Source of the DNA: Heterostelium multicystogenum
Taxonomy: Eukaryota; Evosea; Eumycetozoa; Acytosteliales; Acytosteliaceae
Direction of reading: 5' to 3'
Assembly: GCA_003667245.1 (NCBI GenBank)
Contig: RCNN01000236.1
Span: 1 to 36,102 of the forward strand
DNA length: 36,102 nt
Positions 1-9,776 of the stretch are shown in pieces. The notes beneath the pieces were generated by a model. The model was given only the letters and a program-made list of their open reading frames with translations, searched no databases and had not been told where the DNA came from. How positions within the stretch are numbered: position 1 is the first letter of the stretch; every line of letters starts with the position of its first letter. The translations under genes and the position numbers were made by a program.

Positions 1-606
1 GCATTCCTCGCGACAAACGATGCGCCGCGCCCTCGCATTGTTGGCGGACGCCGGCTGGAAGCTGTCCGGGCAACGCTTGCTCAACAGTGACGGGCAGCCG
101 CTGAGGCTGGAGATTCTGCTGGTGAACCCGAACCTGGAGCGCATCCTGCAGCCCTATGTCGAGAATCTGACAAGCATCGGCGTCGATGCCCGCTTTGCGC
201 ACGGTAGACCGCGCACAGTACAAACAACGCCTCGATCAGTTCGACTTCGACATGATTCTGATGACCCTCAACCAGACCCTCAGCCCCGGCCTTGAGCAGT
301 GGCAGTATTTCCACTCCAGCCAGGCGGGGATCAAGGGCAGCAAAGAATTACGCAGGCATCGCCAACCCGGTGGTCGACCACCTGCTGGACCAACTGCTGG
401 CGGCGGCAAACCCGTGGGAAGAACAATTGGCCGCCGGCCGGGCGCTGGACCGCGTCCTGCTGTGGCAGCACTACAGTATTCCCAACTGGTACCTCAACTA
501 TCATCGCCTGGCGTACCGCAAACCGGTTCGCCTTCGTCACCACGCCGCCCTACAGCCTGGGCCTGAGCGCATGGTGGCTGAAAGCTTCGGAGAGAAAGCC
601 CAATGA
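1..606 (+). CDS. yejA: YejA/NppA-type peptide-binding protein, 3' end, frameshifted
   Basis: This is the C-terminal part of a periplasmic solute-binding protein of the oligopeptide/microcin-C family (SBP_bac_5). It would capture peptides for the ABC importer encoded downstream. The reading passes through three frames: residues such as LALLADAGWKLSGQ near the 5' edge, then YKQRLDQFDFDMIL at about 205-260, then NPVVDHLLDQLLAAANP and PNWYLNYHRLAY from about 365-520. The same segments in the same order occur in the next gene, so the two are tandem paralogues. The GSK-NYAGI break near 345 fits one extra A in an A run. The stop TGA at 604-606 overlaps the next start in ATGA, which indicates translational coupling. 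The N-terminus lies outside the window. In P. aeruginosa the equivalent pair is called NppA1/NppA2; that equivalence is inferred from gene order. Confidence 0.85.
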
Positions 607-2451
607 TACCTTTTGCGTACTGCGATCCTTGGCAGCCTGCTGTTTTGCGCCGCGGCCAATGCGGCCCCGCCAACATGCCCTGACCCTCTACAACGAACCG
701 CCCAAGTAACCCGCCGATTTCAAACACGGTCGACTACGTAAATCCGGATGCCCCCAAGGGTGGCACCTTCCGCGTATCCAGCATGGGCAGCTTTCGACAG
801 CCTCAACCCATTCATCAGCAAGGGCGTGCCGCAGATGATATCGGCCTGATCTACGACACCCTCGCCCAGCAAAAGCCTGGACGAACCCATCACCGAATAC
901 GGGCTGGTGGGCCGGCAAGATCGAAAAGGCCCCGGACAAACAGTTGGGTACGCTTCTACATTCGCCCCGAAGCGCGCTTCCACGACGGCCACCCGATCCG
1001 TGCCGAAGACGTGGTGTTCAGCTTCAGACGCTGATGAAGGACGGCTCGCCGATCTTCAAGACCTACTACGCGGATGTCGACGAATGATCGCCGAAGAAAC
1101 CCGCTGCGGGTGCTGTTCAAGTTCAAGCGCACCAACAACCGCGAACTGCCGCTGATCCTTGGGCAACTGACAGTGTTGCCCAAGCATTACTGGGAGGGCC
1201 GCGACTTCTCCAAGGGCAACCTGGAGATTCCGCTGGGCAGCGGCCCGTACAAGGTGGCCGAGGTCAAGGCCGGGCGTTCGATCCGCTACGAGCGGGTCAA
1301 GGACTACTGGGCCAAGGACCTGCCGATCAACAAGGGTTTCTACAACTTCGATTACCGGTCACCGATTACTACCGCGACAACACCGTGGCCCTCGAAGCCC
1401 TCAAGGCCGGGCAGTTCGATTACTGGCTGGAAATCAGCGCGAAAAACTGGGCCAATGCCTACAACACCCCCGCCGTCACCCAGGGCCGCCTGATCAAGGA
1501 AGAAATTTCCCAACGGCAACCCCACCGGCATGCAGGGCTTCGTGTTCAACACCCGCAAGCCGATGTTCCAGGACGTGCGAGTGCGCAAGGCCATCAGCCT
1601 GTTGCTGGACTTTGAATGGAGCAACAAGCAACTGTTCAACGGCGCCTACACCCGCAGCCGCAGTTATTTCGAAAACTCCGAGATGGCCGCCACCGGCCTG
1701 CCCGGCCCGGATGAGCTGGCGATTCTTGAACCGCTGCGGGACAAGATCCCGCCCCAGGTGTTTACCGAAGCCTTCGAGCCATCGAAGACCGACGCCAGCG
1801 GCATGATCCGCACCCAGCAGCGCGAGGCCTATCAACTGCTGCAAGAGGCCGGCTGGAAGATCGTCGACGACAAGATGGTCGACACCACCGGCAAGCCAGT
1901 GACCATCGAGTTCCTGCTGGCACAGACCGAGTTCGAACGCATCCTGTTGCCGTTCAAGCGCAACCTGGCAGACCTGGGGAATCGACCTGGTGATTTCGCC
2001 GGGTCGACATCTCGCAGTACATCAACCGCATCCGTTCCCGGGACTTCGACATGGTGGTGGGCAGCTTCCCGCAATCCTCATCGCCCGGTAACGAGGCAGC
2101 GCGAGTACTGGAAGTCATCCAGCGCCGACAAGCCCGGCAGCCGCAACTACATCGGCCTGAAAGACCCGGGCCATCGACCAGTTGGTGGAAGAACTCATCG
2201 ACTCCGACTCGCGCAAGAGCCTGGTGGCCCACGCCAAGGCCCTGGACCGCGTGCTGCAGTTCGGCTACTACGTGAATCCCCAACTGGCACATCAAGACCT
2301 TCCGCGTGGCGTATTGGGACCACCTCGGCCATCCGAAGGTCTCGCCACGGTATGACGTCGGCACCGCACCTGGTGGAGCAAACCCGACGTGAAACCTGCG
2401 ATAACCGTGGACACCAACCCAGAGCGCCGATCCGGCGAGCGGGGCGACTGA
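603..2451 (+). CDS. yejA: YejA/NppA-type peptide-binding protein, second copy, heavily frameshifted
   Basis: This is a second, nearly full-length periplasmic peptide-binding protein, about 610 residues if read across the breaks. The start is the ATG at 603 overlapping the previous stop. The N-terminus looks like a secretion signal (LGSLLFCAAANA) followed by LTLYNEPPK. Later segments are typical of SBP_bac_5: VRFYIRPEARFHDGHPIRAEDVVFSF (about 950-1030), GSGPYKV (1240), GFVFNTRKP (1530-1565), DVRVRKAISLLLDF and PNWHIKTFRVAYW near the end. About a dozen frame changes occur in 1.85 kb, several at homopolymers, while codon-level conservation persists in each frame. That argues for sequencing error rather than gene decay. 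It is followed one base later by yejB. Having two binding proteins for one permease pair suggests different peptide ligands. Confidence 0.85.
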
Positions 2452-2452
2452 G

Positions 2453-3530
2453 ATGCTGGCCTATATTTTTCGTCGACTGCTACTGATCATCCCGACCCTG
2501 TTCGGCATTTTGCTGATCAACTTTGTGATCATCCAGGCCGCCCCGGGTGGCCCGGTGGAGCAGATGATCGCCAAGCTCGAAGGCTTTGAAGGCGCCACCA
2601 GCCGGATTGCCGGGGCGGCGCCGAAGTCTCGGTGGCCGGTTCCAGCTACCGCGGCGCCCAGGGCCTGGACCCGGCCGCTGGTGAAGGAAATCGAGAAGAT
2701 GTACGGCTTCGACAAGTCGGCGCCGGGAACGCTTGTGGATCATGGTCAAGAACTACGCCCGGCTGGATTTTGGCGACAGCTTCTTTCGCGATGCGAAGGT
2801 CATCGACCTGATCAAGGAAAAGATGCCGGTGTCCATCCTCCCTCGGATTATGGAGCACCCCTGATCATGTACCTGGTGTCGATCCCCCCTGGGGATCGCC
2901 AAGGCTACGCGGCACGGCAGCCACTTCGACGTGTGGACCAGCTCGCGATCATCGTCGGCTACGCGATCCCGGCGTTCCTGTTTGCGATCCTGCTGATCGT
3001 GGTGTTCGCCGGCGGCAGTTACTTCGACTGGTTTCCGTTACGCGGGCTCACGTCCAACAACTTTGATGAGTTGAGCTGGGGCGGCAAGGTCCTCGATTAC
3101 TTCTGGCACCTTGCCCTGCCGGTGACCGCCCTGGTGATCGGCAACTTCGCCACCATGACGCTGCTGACCAAAAAACAGCTTCCTCGACGAGATCAACAAG
3201 CAGTACGTGGTCACCGCCAAGGCCAAGGGCCTGACCAACCACCGCGTGCTGTACGGCCATGTGTTTCGCAACGCGATGCTGCTGGTGATTGCCGGCTTCC
3301 CGTCGGCCTTTATCGGCATCTTCTTCACCGGCTCGTTGCTGGTGGAAGTGATCTTCTCCCTCGACGGCCTGGGCCTGATGAGCTTTGAAGCGGCGATCAA
3401 CCGCGACTACCGGTTGGTGTTCGGCACCCTGTTTATCTTCACCCTGCTGGGATTGGTGGTGAAGCTGATCGGCGACCTCACCTACACCCTGGTCGATCCG
3501 CGCATCGACTTCGCCAGCCGGGAGCATTGA
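2453..3530 (+). CDS. yejB: Peptide ABC transporter permease YejB, frameshifted
   Basis: This is an inner-membrane permease of the oligopeptide/microcin-C importer (BPD_transp_1). It begins with the hallmark N-terminus [19 protein letters not shown] and the family motif [12 protein letters not shown]. The remaining helices are readable at 2940-3010 ([20 protein letters not shown]), 3110-3165 and 3280-3500. The EAA cytoplasmic loop that contacts the ATPase falls around 3190-3270 ([18 protein letters not shown]). Frame breaks occur near 2615, 2730, 2845, 2890 and 3175; the last lies in AAAAACAGC and looks like one extra A. The length over all breaks, about 358 codons, is normal for YejB. The TGA at 3528-3530 is followed one base later by the yejE ATG, so translation is probably coupled. 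Confidence 0.92.
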
Positions 3531-3531
3531 G

Positions 3532-4551
3532 ATGAATCTATCCCCCCTCAATCGTCGCCGGTTCGAGCGTTTCAAGGCCAACAAGCGTGGCTGGTGGTCG
3601 CTGTGGCTGTTTTTGATCCTGTTCGGCCTGAGCCTGGGCGCCGAGCTGATCGCCAACGACAAGCCGCTGGCGGTGCACTACGACGGCGACTGGTATTTCC
3701 CGGCGCTCAAGCGCTACCCGAGACCACCTTCGGCGGCGAATTCCCGCTGGAAGCCAACTACAAGAGCCCGTATATCCAGGAGCTGCTCAAGGCCAAGGAC
3801 GCGTGGACGTTGTGGGCGCCGATTCCGTACAGCTACCAGAGCATCAACTACGACCTGAAAGTTCCGGCCCCCGCCCCGCCGTCACGGGACAACCTGCTGG
3901 GCACCGATGACCAGGGCCGCGATGTGCTGGCGCGGGTGATCTACGGCTTCAGGATTTTCCGTGCTGTTTGCCCTGACGCTCACCGTGCTCAGCTCGATCA
4001 TCGGCGTGATCGCCGGGGCCTTGCAGGGCTTCTACGGTGGTTGGGTCGACCTGGCCGGCCAGCGTTTCCTGGAAATCTGGTCCGGCTTGCCGGTGCTGTA
4101 CCTGTTGATCATCCTCGCCAGCTTCGTGCAACCCAACTTCTGGTGGCTGCTGGGGATCATGCTGCTGTTTTCCTGGATGAGCCTGGTGGACGTGGTGCGC
4201 GCCGAATTCCTGCGCGGGCGTAACCTGGAATACGTGCGGGCGGCGCGGGCGCTGGGGATGCAGAACGGCGCGATCATGTTCCGCCATATCCTGCCCAACG
4301 CCATGGTCTCCACCATGACCTTCATGCCGTTCATCCTGACCGGGGCGATCGGCACCCTCACCGCGCTGGACTTCCTGGGTTTTGGCCTGCCGGCCGGCTC
4401 GCCGTCCCTGGGTGAACTGGTGGCCCAGGGCAAATCCAACCTGCAGGCGCCGTGGCTGGGCATGAGTGCGTTTGCCGTGCTGGCGATCATGTTGAGTCTG
4501 CTGGTGTTTATCGGCGAGTCCGCTCGCGATGCCTTCGACCCGAGGAAATGA
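3532..4551 (+). CDS. yejE: Peptide ABC transporter permease YejE, two frameshifts
   Basis: This is the second membrane subunit of the importer. The start MNLSPLNRRRFERFKANKRGWWSLWLF resembles the OppC-type N-terminal extension. A periplasmic stretch with the YejE-like YSYQSINYDL segment (about 3830) follows, then LLGTDDQGRDVLARVIYGF (3895-3950), a strong OppC/DppC signature. Five or so helices run from 3955 to 4540, with the EAA-loop motif EYVRAARALGMQNGAIMFRHILPNA at 4230-4305. Frame breaks lie near 3720 (YP-ETTFGGEF) and 3955 (FRIS-VLFALT). Total length of about 340 residues matches the family. The stop is separated from the yejF start by one base. Confidence 0.92.
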
Positions 4552-4552
4552 G

Positions 4553-6158
4553 ATGAATCAGGACAATCTGATCGAAGTCCGCGACCTCTCCGTCGAGTTC
4601 GTCGTAGGCAACAGCCACCAGCGGGTGGTGAACAACGTCAGCTTCGATATCAAGCGCGGCGAAACCCTGGCACTGGTGGGCGAAAGCGGCTCGGGCAAGT
4701 CGGTCACGGCGCACTCGATTTTGCGCCTGCTGCCCTACCCGCTGGCACGTCACCCGTCGGGCACGATCCAGTACGCCCACCACGATTTGCTGACCCTGAA
4801 GGAAAAGACCATCCGGCATATCCGCGGCAACCGGATTGCGATGATCTTCCAGGAGCCGATGACCTCGTTGAACCCGCTGCACTCCATCGAGAAGCAGATC
4901 AACGAAGTGCTCGGCCTGCACAAAGGGGCTTACCGGCAAGGTGGCCACCAAACGCACCCTGGAGTTGCTGGAACTGGTGGGCATCCCCGAGCCCCATAAA
5001 CGCCTCAAGGCCCTGCCCCACGAGCTGTCCGGCGGCCAGCGCCAGCGGGTGATGATCGCCATGGCCCTGGCCAATGAGCCGGAACTGCTGATCGCCGACG
5101 AACCGACCACGGCACTCGACGTCACCGTGCAGCTGAAGATCCTGGAGCTGCTCAAGGAATTGCAGGCGCGCCTGGGCATGGCCTTGCTGTTGATCAGCCA
5201 CGACCTGAACCTGGTCAGGCGCATTGCCCACCGGGTATGTGTGATGCAAAAAGGCTGCATCGTCGAACAGGCCGAATGCGAAACCCTGTTCGAGGCGCCG
5301 CAGCACCCTTACACCCAGGAGCTGCTGGCAGCGGAACCCAGCGGCGGCCCCGCCACCAATGAAGTCGGGCCCACCGTTGCTGGAAGTCGATGACCTGAAG
5401 GTCTGGTTCCCGATCAAGAAAGGCTTCCTGCGCAATACCGTCGATTACGTCAAGGCGGTGGATGGCATCAACTTCAGCCTGCCCCAGGGCCAGACGCTGG
5501 GCATCGTTGGTGAAAGCGGCTCGGGCAAATCCACCCTGGGCCTGGCAATTTTGCGGCTGATTGCGAGCAAGGGCGGCATCCGCTTCGAAGGCCATCAGAT
5601 GGACAAGCTCAGCCAGCAACAGGTGCGCCCGCTGCGCCGGGAAATGCAGGTGGTGTTCCAGGACCCGTTCGGCAGCCTGAGCCCGCGCATGTGCGTGAGC
5701 GAGATCGTCGGCGAAGGCCTGCGTATCCACAAGATGGGCACTGCCGCCGAGCAGGAAGCGGCGATTATCGCCGCGCTGAAGGAAGTGGGCCTGGACCCGG
5801 AAACCCGCAATCGCTACCCCCACGAATTCTCCGGCGGCCAACGCCAGCGCATCGCTATTGCCCGCGCCCTGGTGCTCAAGCCCGGCTGATTCTGCTGGAC
5901 GAGCCGACCTCGGCCCTCGACCGTACCGTGCAGCGCCAGGTGGTGGAACTGCTGCGCAACCTGCAGGCCAAGTACAACCTGACCTACCTGTTCATCAGCC
6001 ACGACCTGGCGGTGGTCAAGGCCTTGAGTCACCAACTGATGGTGGTAAAACACGGGCAGGCGGTTGAACAGGGAGATGCACCCGCGATCTTCGCCAACCC
6101 CCAGCATGCCTACACCCGGCAACTGCTGGAGGCGGCGTTTTTGGTGCCCGGCCCCTAG
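4553..6158 (+). CDS. yejF: Peptide ABC transporter double ATPase YejF, frameshifted
   Basis: This is the cytoplasmic energy-coupling subunit, with two complete ABC domains in one chain. Domain 1 has Walker A GESGSGKS (about residue 43), signature LSGGQRQR and Walker [10 protein letters not shown]. Domain 2 has GESGSGKST (about residue 320), signature FSGGQRQR and LILLDEPTS. Both domains have a conserved ISHDL switch region, and the oligopeptide/dipeptide C-terminal linker motif ([16 protein letters not shown]) follows each. The ATG at 4553 fits the YejF N-terminus [15 protein letters not shown]. Breaks lie near 4930 (GGGGCTT run), 5365 (GGGCCCACC) and 5885 (CCCGG). The protein is about 535 residues, the usual size. 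It ends the operon; a strong hairpin follows at 6171-6219. Confidence 0.93.
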
Positions 6159-6170
6159 CAGTAGAACCAC

Positions 6171-6219
6171 CGTAGCAGCTGTCGAGCTCCAGCGAAGCGG
6201 CGGCTCGACAGCTGCTACG
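6171..6219. repeat. 17-bp perfect inverted repeat after yejF
   Basis: The arms CGTAGCAGCTGTCGAGC (6171-6187) and its exact complement (6203-6219) enclose a 15-base GC-rich loop. There is no T run, so it is not a standard intrinsic terminator. It sits between the convergent yejF and SDR genes. The sequence resembles a dispersed hairpin repeat that I recall from P. fluorescens-group genomes. It could stabilise or terminate transcripts from both sides. Confidence 0.75.
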
Positions 6220-6229
6220 CCATTGGGTG

Positions 6230-7075
6230 TCAGAAATCGGTTGAGGCCGACAGTTCACGCCAGGCGGCGGTCTCTTCCTTGACGTAGGCCAGCTTGTCCT
6301 CGATCGCCTGCAACGTGTCGGTGCCCAGGGCCAGGCGCATCGGCGGATGCGGCGCTTCCACCAGCTTGATCATGGCCACTGCCAGCAGCTCCGGGTTACC
6401 CGGTTGCTGCTGGTTGTAGACCTTGGCCAGCTTGCGCACCTCGCCGGACGTGGCGGCGTAGTCGTCGATGATCAAGGGCGACTCCACCAGGGAGTTGCCA
6501 TCCAGGAAGTCGGTACGGAAATAACCCGGCTCCACCACCGTCACCTTAACGCCCAAGGGTGCCAGCTCTGCGTGCAGCGCCTCGCTCAACCCTTCAACGG
6601 CAAACTTGGTCGAGCAGTACGTGCCGAACCCCGCACCCGAACGGAAGCCGCCCACCGACGAAATATTGATCACGTGCCCGCTGCGCGCCTGGCGCATGAA
6701 CGGCAATACACCGCGAGTGACATTGAGCAGCCCGAACACGTTGGTTTCATACAAGCGGCGAACCTCATCGGCAGACGCCTCCTCCACCGCGCCCAGCAGG
6801 CCAAAACCGGCATTGTTGACCAACACATCAATGCGCCCGAAGTGCTCAATGGCGGCACGGGCAACGTCGGCAGCCTGGGATTCGTCGGTCACGTCCAGTT
6901 GCACCGCCAGCAGCCCGGGTTGCTCACCGAAGCGTTCGGTAACGGTATGGGCGTTGCGGGCCGTCGCCACCACCGCATCACCGTGGGCCAGAGCTGCCGC
7001 GACGATTTTCGCGCCGATGCCCCGGGAAGCCCCGGTTACCAGCCAAACACGCTTGAAGGAATGTGCCGTTGTCAT
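6230..7075 (-). CDS. SDR-family NAD(P)-dependent oxidoreductase
   Basis: This is a classical short-chain dehydrogenase/reductase, 281 residues and intact. The Rossmann nucleotide-binding motif TGASRGIG lies near residue 15. NNAGFG lies near residue 90, the catalytic serine in NISSVGG near 140, and the YxxxK pair in YCSTKFA near 155. The extended C-terminus (after about residue 190) is typical of the larger SDR subgroup annotated only as oxidoreductase. The ATG at 7075 is chosen over an upstream in-frame start because MTTAHSFKRVWLVTG fits the family. It diverges from a LysR gene at 7186, which probably controls it. The substrate cannot be told from sequence. Confidence 0.9.
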   Translation of the reverse strand: MTTAHSFKRVWLVTGASRGIGAKIVAAALAHGDAVVATARNAHTVTERFGEQPGLLAVQLDVTDESQAADVARAAIEHFGRIDVLVNNAGFGLLGAVEEASADEVRRLYETNVFGLLNVTRGVLPFMRQARSGHVINISSVGGFRSGAGFGTYCSTKFAVEGLSEALHAELAPLGVKVTVVEPGYFRTDFLDGNSLVESPLIIDDYAATSGEVRKLAKVYNQQQPGNPELLAVAMIKLVEAPHPPMRLALGTDTLQAIEDKLAYVKEETAAWRELSASTDF

Positions 7076-7142
7076 GATCCGTACCTGATGGAGTGAATGT
7101 GGAGCCAAGGTACGCTGAGGCATTAGCCTGAAAAACCGTCTC

Positions 7143-7155
7143 GTGCTACAAGCAC
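7143..7155. promoter_or_regulatory. Palindrome in SDR/LysR divergent promoter
   Basis: GTGCT and AGCAC form a perfect 5-3-5 dyad in the 110-base gap between the divergent SDR and lysR genes. LysR regulators usually bind such interrupted dyads near their own promoters, so this is a plausible operator. It is short, so chance is possible. Confidence 0.4.
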
Positions 7156-7185
7156 TCTGAAACAGAATTTCATAATGGCTGACTG

Positions 7186-8097
7186 ATGAACCTTGATCCC
7201 TTCAATGGCTTGACCGAATTTCTCGCCGTGGCCGAACTGAAGAGCTTCACCCAGGCCGCTGCGCGCCTCGGCGTAACACCGACGGCGGTCAGCCATGCGG
7301 TGAAGACCCTGGAGAAGCGCACGGGTGTGGTGCTGTTCCAGCGCACCACGCGCCGGGTAGCGCTGACCGAGGCCGGCATGACGCTTTACAGCCGCCTGCG
7401 CCCCGCCGCCGGGGAGATTGACGAAGCGCTGGCGGCCCTCAGTGGCTACCGCGACCGGCCCATGGGCACCCTGCGCCTGACGGTGCCAAGGTTGTCGGGC
7501 AAGTTGCTGATCGAGCCGTTGATCCCGCGTTTTCGCGAGGCCTTCCCCGATGTGGTGCTGGATATTTCCCTCGACGATGCCACGGTGGACCTGGTGACCG
7601 AGGGCTTCGACGCCGGTATTCGCCTGGGGGAATCCATCGACAAAGACATGGTTGCCGTGCGCCTGACCCCGGACCTGAACTGGTCGGTGGTGGGCTCTCC
7701 CGCCTACTTTGCCAAGGCCGGCAAGCCGACAACGCCGGAAGCGCTCACGGCCCATCAAACCATCGGTTATCGCTTCCTGACCTCGGGCATGGCACACCGC
7801 TGGGAATTCGAGCGGGCGGGCCGGGAATTTACGGTCGGCGTTCAAGGCGGGTTGATCGTCAATGACCGCAACCTGATGATCGCCGCCGCGCGGGCCGGCC
7901 AGGGCCTGGCGTACGTGAGTGATTTCGAGGTCATGGAGGACCTGGCTTCAGGCGCACTGGAGCCCGTGCTGCAATCTTTCGTACCGCCAAGCAGCGGGCT
8001 GTACCTGTATTTCCCCGCCCGAACCCAGAGCCAACCGAAACTGCGGGCCTTTATCGACCTGGCCACCGCATGGATTGCCGAAAAGCGTGGGCGCTGA
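7186..8097 (+). CDS. LysR-family transcriptional regulator
   Basis: This is an intact 303-residue regulator. The N-terminal winged HTH (residues 1-65) includes FLAVAELKSFTQAAARLGVTPTAVSHAVKTLEKRTG and LFQRTTRRVALTEAG, both standard LysR features. The remainder is the two-lobed effector-binding domain of the subgroup with GTLRLTVPRLSGK, DAGIRLGESIDKDMVAVRL and the C-terminal SGLYLYFPARTQSQPKLRAFIDL. It is transcribed away from the SDR gene and most likely regulates that gene. The effector is unknown. Confidence 0.95.
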   Translation: MNLDPFNGLTEFLAVAELKSFTQAAARLGVTPTAVSHAVKTLEKRTGVVLFQRTTRRVALTEAGMTLYSRLRPAAGEIDEALAALSGYRDRPMGTLRLTVPRLSGKLLIEPLIPRFREAFPDVVLDISLDDATVDLVTEGFDAGIRLGESIDKDMVAVRLTPDLNWSVVGSPAYFAKAGKPTTPEALTAHQTIGYRFLTSGMAHRWEFERAGREFTVGVQGGLIVNDRNLMIAAARAGQGLAYVSDFEVMEDLASGALEPVLQSFVPPSSGLYLYFPARTQSQPKLRAFIDLATAWIAEKRGR

Positions 8098-8110
8098 CAA
8101 CGCCGCAAAA

Positions 8111-8129
8111 GCAAACCAATATCATTTGC
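8111..8129. promoter_or_regulatory. Fur-box-like site upstream of ECF sigma gene
   Basis: Read on the minus strand, this 19-mer (GCAAATGATATTGGTTTGC) matches the E. coli Fur consensus at about 12 of 19 positions, including the core AATGATA. It lies 65-83 bases upstream of the sigma-factor start. Iron-repressed control of such sigma genes is the rule in pseudomonads, so a Fur site is expected here. Confidence 0.55.
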
Positions 8130-8193
8130 GCAGTGCCCGGCCCTTTGGTTTAATCGCGACCAATTCTTATTTACGCCAAGGCTTCTGCGCCAC

Positions 8194-8724
8194 ATGGATA
8201 CTGTGTCGACCCCGTCCACCTCGTTCAGCGACCTCTACGGTAATCACCATTCCTGGCTGCTGGGGCTGCTGCGCCGGCGCCTGAGCAATCGCTGGGATGC
8301 GGCGGACCTGGCCCATGACACCTTCATTCGGGTACTCAAGCGCCCGCCCGCCCAAGCCGATGAGACGCGGGAGCGTTCCTACCTGGCCACCATCGCCCGG
8401 GGGTTGTGCATTGATCACTGGCGTCGGCGCCAACTGGAACAAGCGTGGCTGCAAAGCCTCGCGGACCGGCCGCAAGCCCTGCAACCGTCGCCGGAGCAGC
8501 GGGCAATCATTGTCGAAACCCTGTACGAAGTGGACGCCATGCTCGCGCGGCTGCCCCACAAGGTGCGCGAAGCGTTCCTGCTGGCGCAGTTGCACGGTAC
8601 GCCCTACAAGCAGATCGGCGAACAGCTCGGGGTAGGCGAACGGATGGTGAAAAAATACCTGGCCCAGGCGCTGCTGCATTGTGCGGTGCTGGAAGCCGAA
8701 CTGGACGGGATGCTCGTGGAGTGA
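8194..8724 (+). CDS. FecI-like ECF sigma factor
   Basis: This is an intact 176-residue extracytoplasmic-function sigma factor of the iron-starvation group. Region 2 reads DAADLAHDTFIRVLKRP, with the following SYLATIARGLCIDHWRRRQLE characteristic of FecI-type factors. Region 4 (about residues 110-165) reads LPHKVREAFLLAQLHGTPYKQIGEQLGVGERMVKKYLAQAL. It should direct transcription of the downstream TonB-dependent receptor when the receptor binds its ferric siderophore. The Fur-like site upstream suggests iron repression. Its TGA overlaps the GTG start of the fecR gene. Confidence 0.94.
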   Translation: MDTVSTPSTSFSDLYGNHHSWLLGLLRRRLSNRWDAADLAHDTFIRVLKRPPAQADETRERSYLATIARGLCIDHWRRRQLEQAWLQSLADRPQALQPSPEQRAIIVETLYEVDAMLARLPHKVREAFLLAQLHGTPYKQIGEQLGVGERMVKKYLAQALLHCAVLEAELDGMLVE

Positions 8725-9680
8725 ACAGCCCCGGAAAGCTCAGCCATGCCAGCCTTGAGCAAGCGGCCCAATGGTACGTACGCCTGCAGGATCAGCCAGA
8801 GGCTGCCCAGCACTGGCAGGCATGGCTCGGGCAAAGTCCGGAACACCAGGCCGCCTGGGGCTATGTAGAGCGGGTCAGCCAACGCTTTGCGCCGTTGGCC
8901 GAGCAATCCCACAGCGCCAGCCGTGCGTTGCGCAGCTCTCGGCGCCAGACGCTCAAGACCCTGCTGGTGCTGTGTGCCGGTTCAACGCTGGCCTGGGGCA
9001 CCTGGCGCAACACCACCCTGCCCCGGTTGGTGGGAGGCTGGAGTGCGGATTACGCAACCGCCGGCGGTGAAACCCGCGAAGCGCTGCTGGACGATGGCAG
9101 CCGCCTGTGGCTGAACGCCTTGAGCGCCCTGGATGTACGTTTTGACCGGGTCCAGCGCTTGCTGCACCTGCGTTTCGGCGAAGTGCTGATCGAGACCGCC
9201 AAGGACCCGAACCGCCCGTTCCTGGTGGAGACCCAACTGGGCCGCCTGCGGGCACTCGGCACCCGCTTCAGCGTGTTGCAGGACGGCGACAGCACCGTGC
9301 TCAATGTGTTTGAAGGTCGGGTCGAAGTGCGCACCGCCGCCAGCCAGCAACAACGAATCATCGAGGCCGGGCAACAAGTGGCCTTCACCCGCGATGGGTT
9401 CAATCTCCATTCACCCGCATCCGCCACCCGTGAGGCCTGGAGCCGTGGCGTACTGCTGGCCGACAACCTGCCGCTTGGCCAACTGGTCGCCGAACTCAAT
9501 CGTTTTCGCCCCGGCCACCTGGGCTGTGATCCAGCCGTGGCGCAATTGCCGGTAATGGGTTCGTTCCCCCTCAAAGACAGCGACCACGCACTGCGCCTGC
9601 TACAGGCCGCGCTGCCGATTCAGGTCGACACGCTCATGCCCTGGTGGGTCACGGTCAGGCCCAAACACCCAGGCGCATAA
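8721..9680 (+). CDS. FecR-like transmembrane sigma regulator
   Basis: This is a 319-residue inner-membrane anti-sigma/sigma-activator. I take the GTG at 8721, which overlaps the sigma-gene stop (GTGA), because the protein then begins exactly at the N-terminal DUF4880-type cytoplasmic domain (SLEQAAQWYVRLQ, WQAWLGQSPEHQAAWGYVERVSQRF). A single membrane span follows around residues 78-95 (LKTLLVLCAGSTLAWGTW). The periplasmic FecR domain includes GETREALLDDGSRLWLNALSALDVRF, LIETAKDPNRPFLVETQLGRLRALGTRFSV and EAGQQVAFT. The C-terminal STN-like region contacts the receptor's signalling domain. Gene order sigma-FecR-receptor is canonical. Confidence 0.94.
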   Translation: MNSPGKLSHASLEQAAQWYVRLQDQPEAAQHWQAWLGQSPEHQAAWGYVERVSQRFAPLAEQSHSASRALRSSRRQTLKTLLVLCAGSTLAWGTWRNTTLPRLVGGWSADYATAGGETREALLDDGSRLWLNALSALDVRFDRVQRLLHLRFGEVLIETAKDPNRPFLVETQLGRLRALGTRFSVLQDGDSTVLNVFEGRVEVRTAASQQQRIIEAGQQVAFTRDGFNLHSPASATREAWSRGVLLADNLPLGQLVAELNRFRPGHLGCDPAVAQLPVMGSFPLKDSDHALRLLQAALPIQVDTLMPWWVTVRPKHPGA

Positions 9681-9776
9681 AAACTTTCAGCCGTCAGTTC
9701 CCTTTTCCAAAACTCGTTCGGTAAACCCTGCAGATGCTTTCAATTCGCCGATCGATTTGATCCAAAGGGAATGTTC

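Noticed and set aside
1..6158. Decaying pseudogene operon
   Set aside because: The indels are mainly in homopolymers, the protein remains conserved between them, and the same error type recurs in unrelated genes, so sequencing error explains it better.
6171..6219. Intrinsic terminator of yejF
   Set aside because: The stem is strong but there is no T tract and the loop is 15 bases, so I list it as a repeat.
8445..8720. N-terminal extension of the FecR frame
   Set aside because: It overlaps the sigma-factor gene and gives an Arg/Ala-rich shadow translation. The GTG at 8721 starts exactly at the conserved FecR N-terminus.
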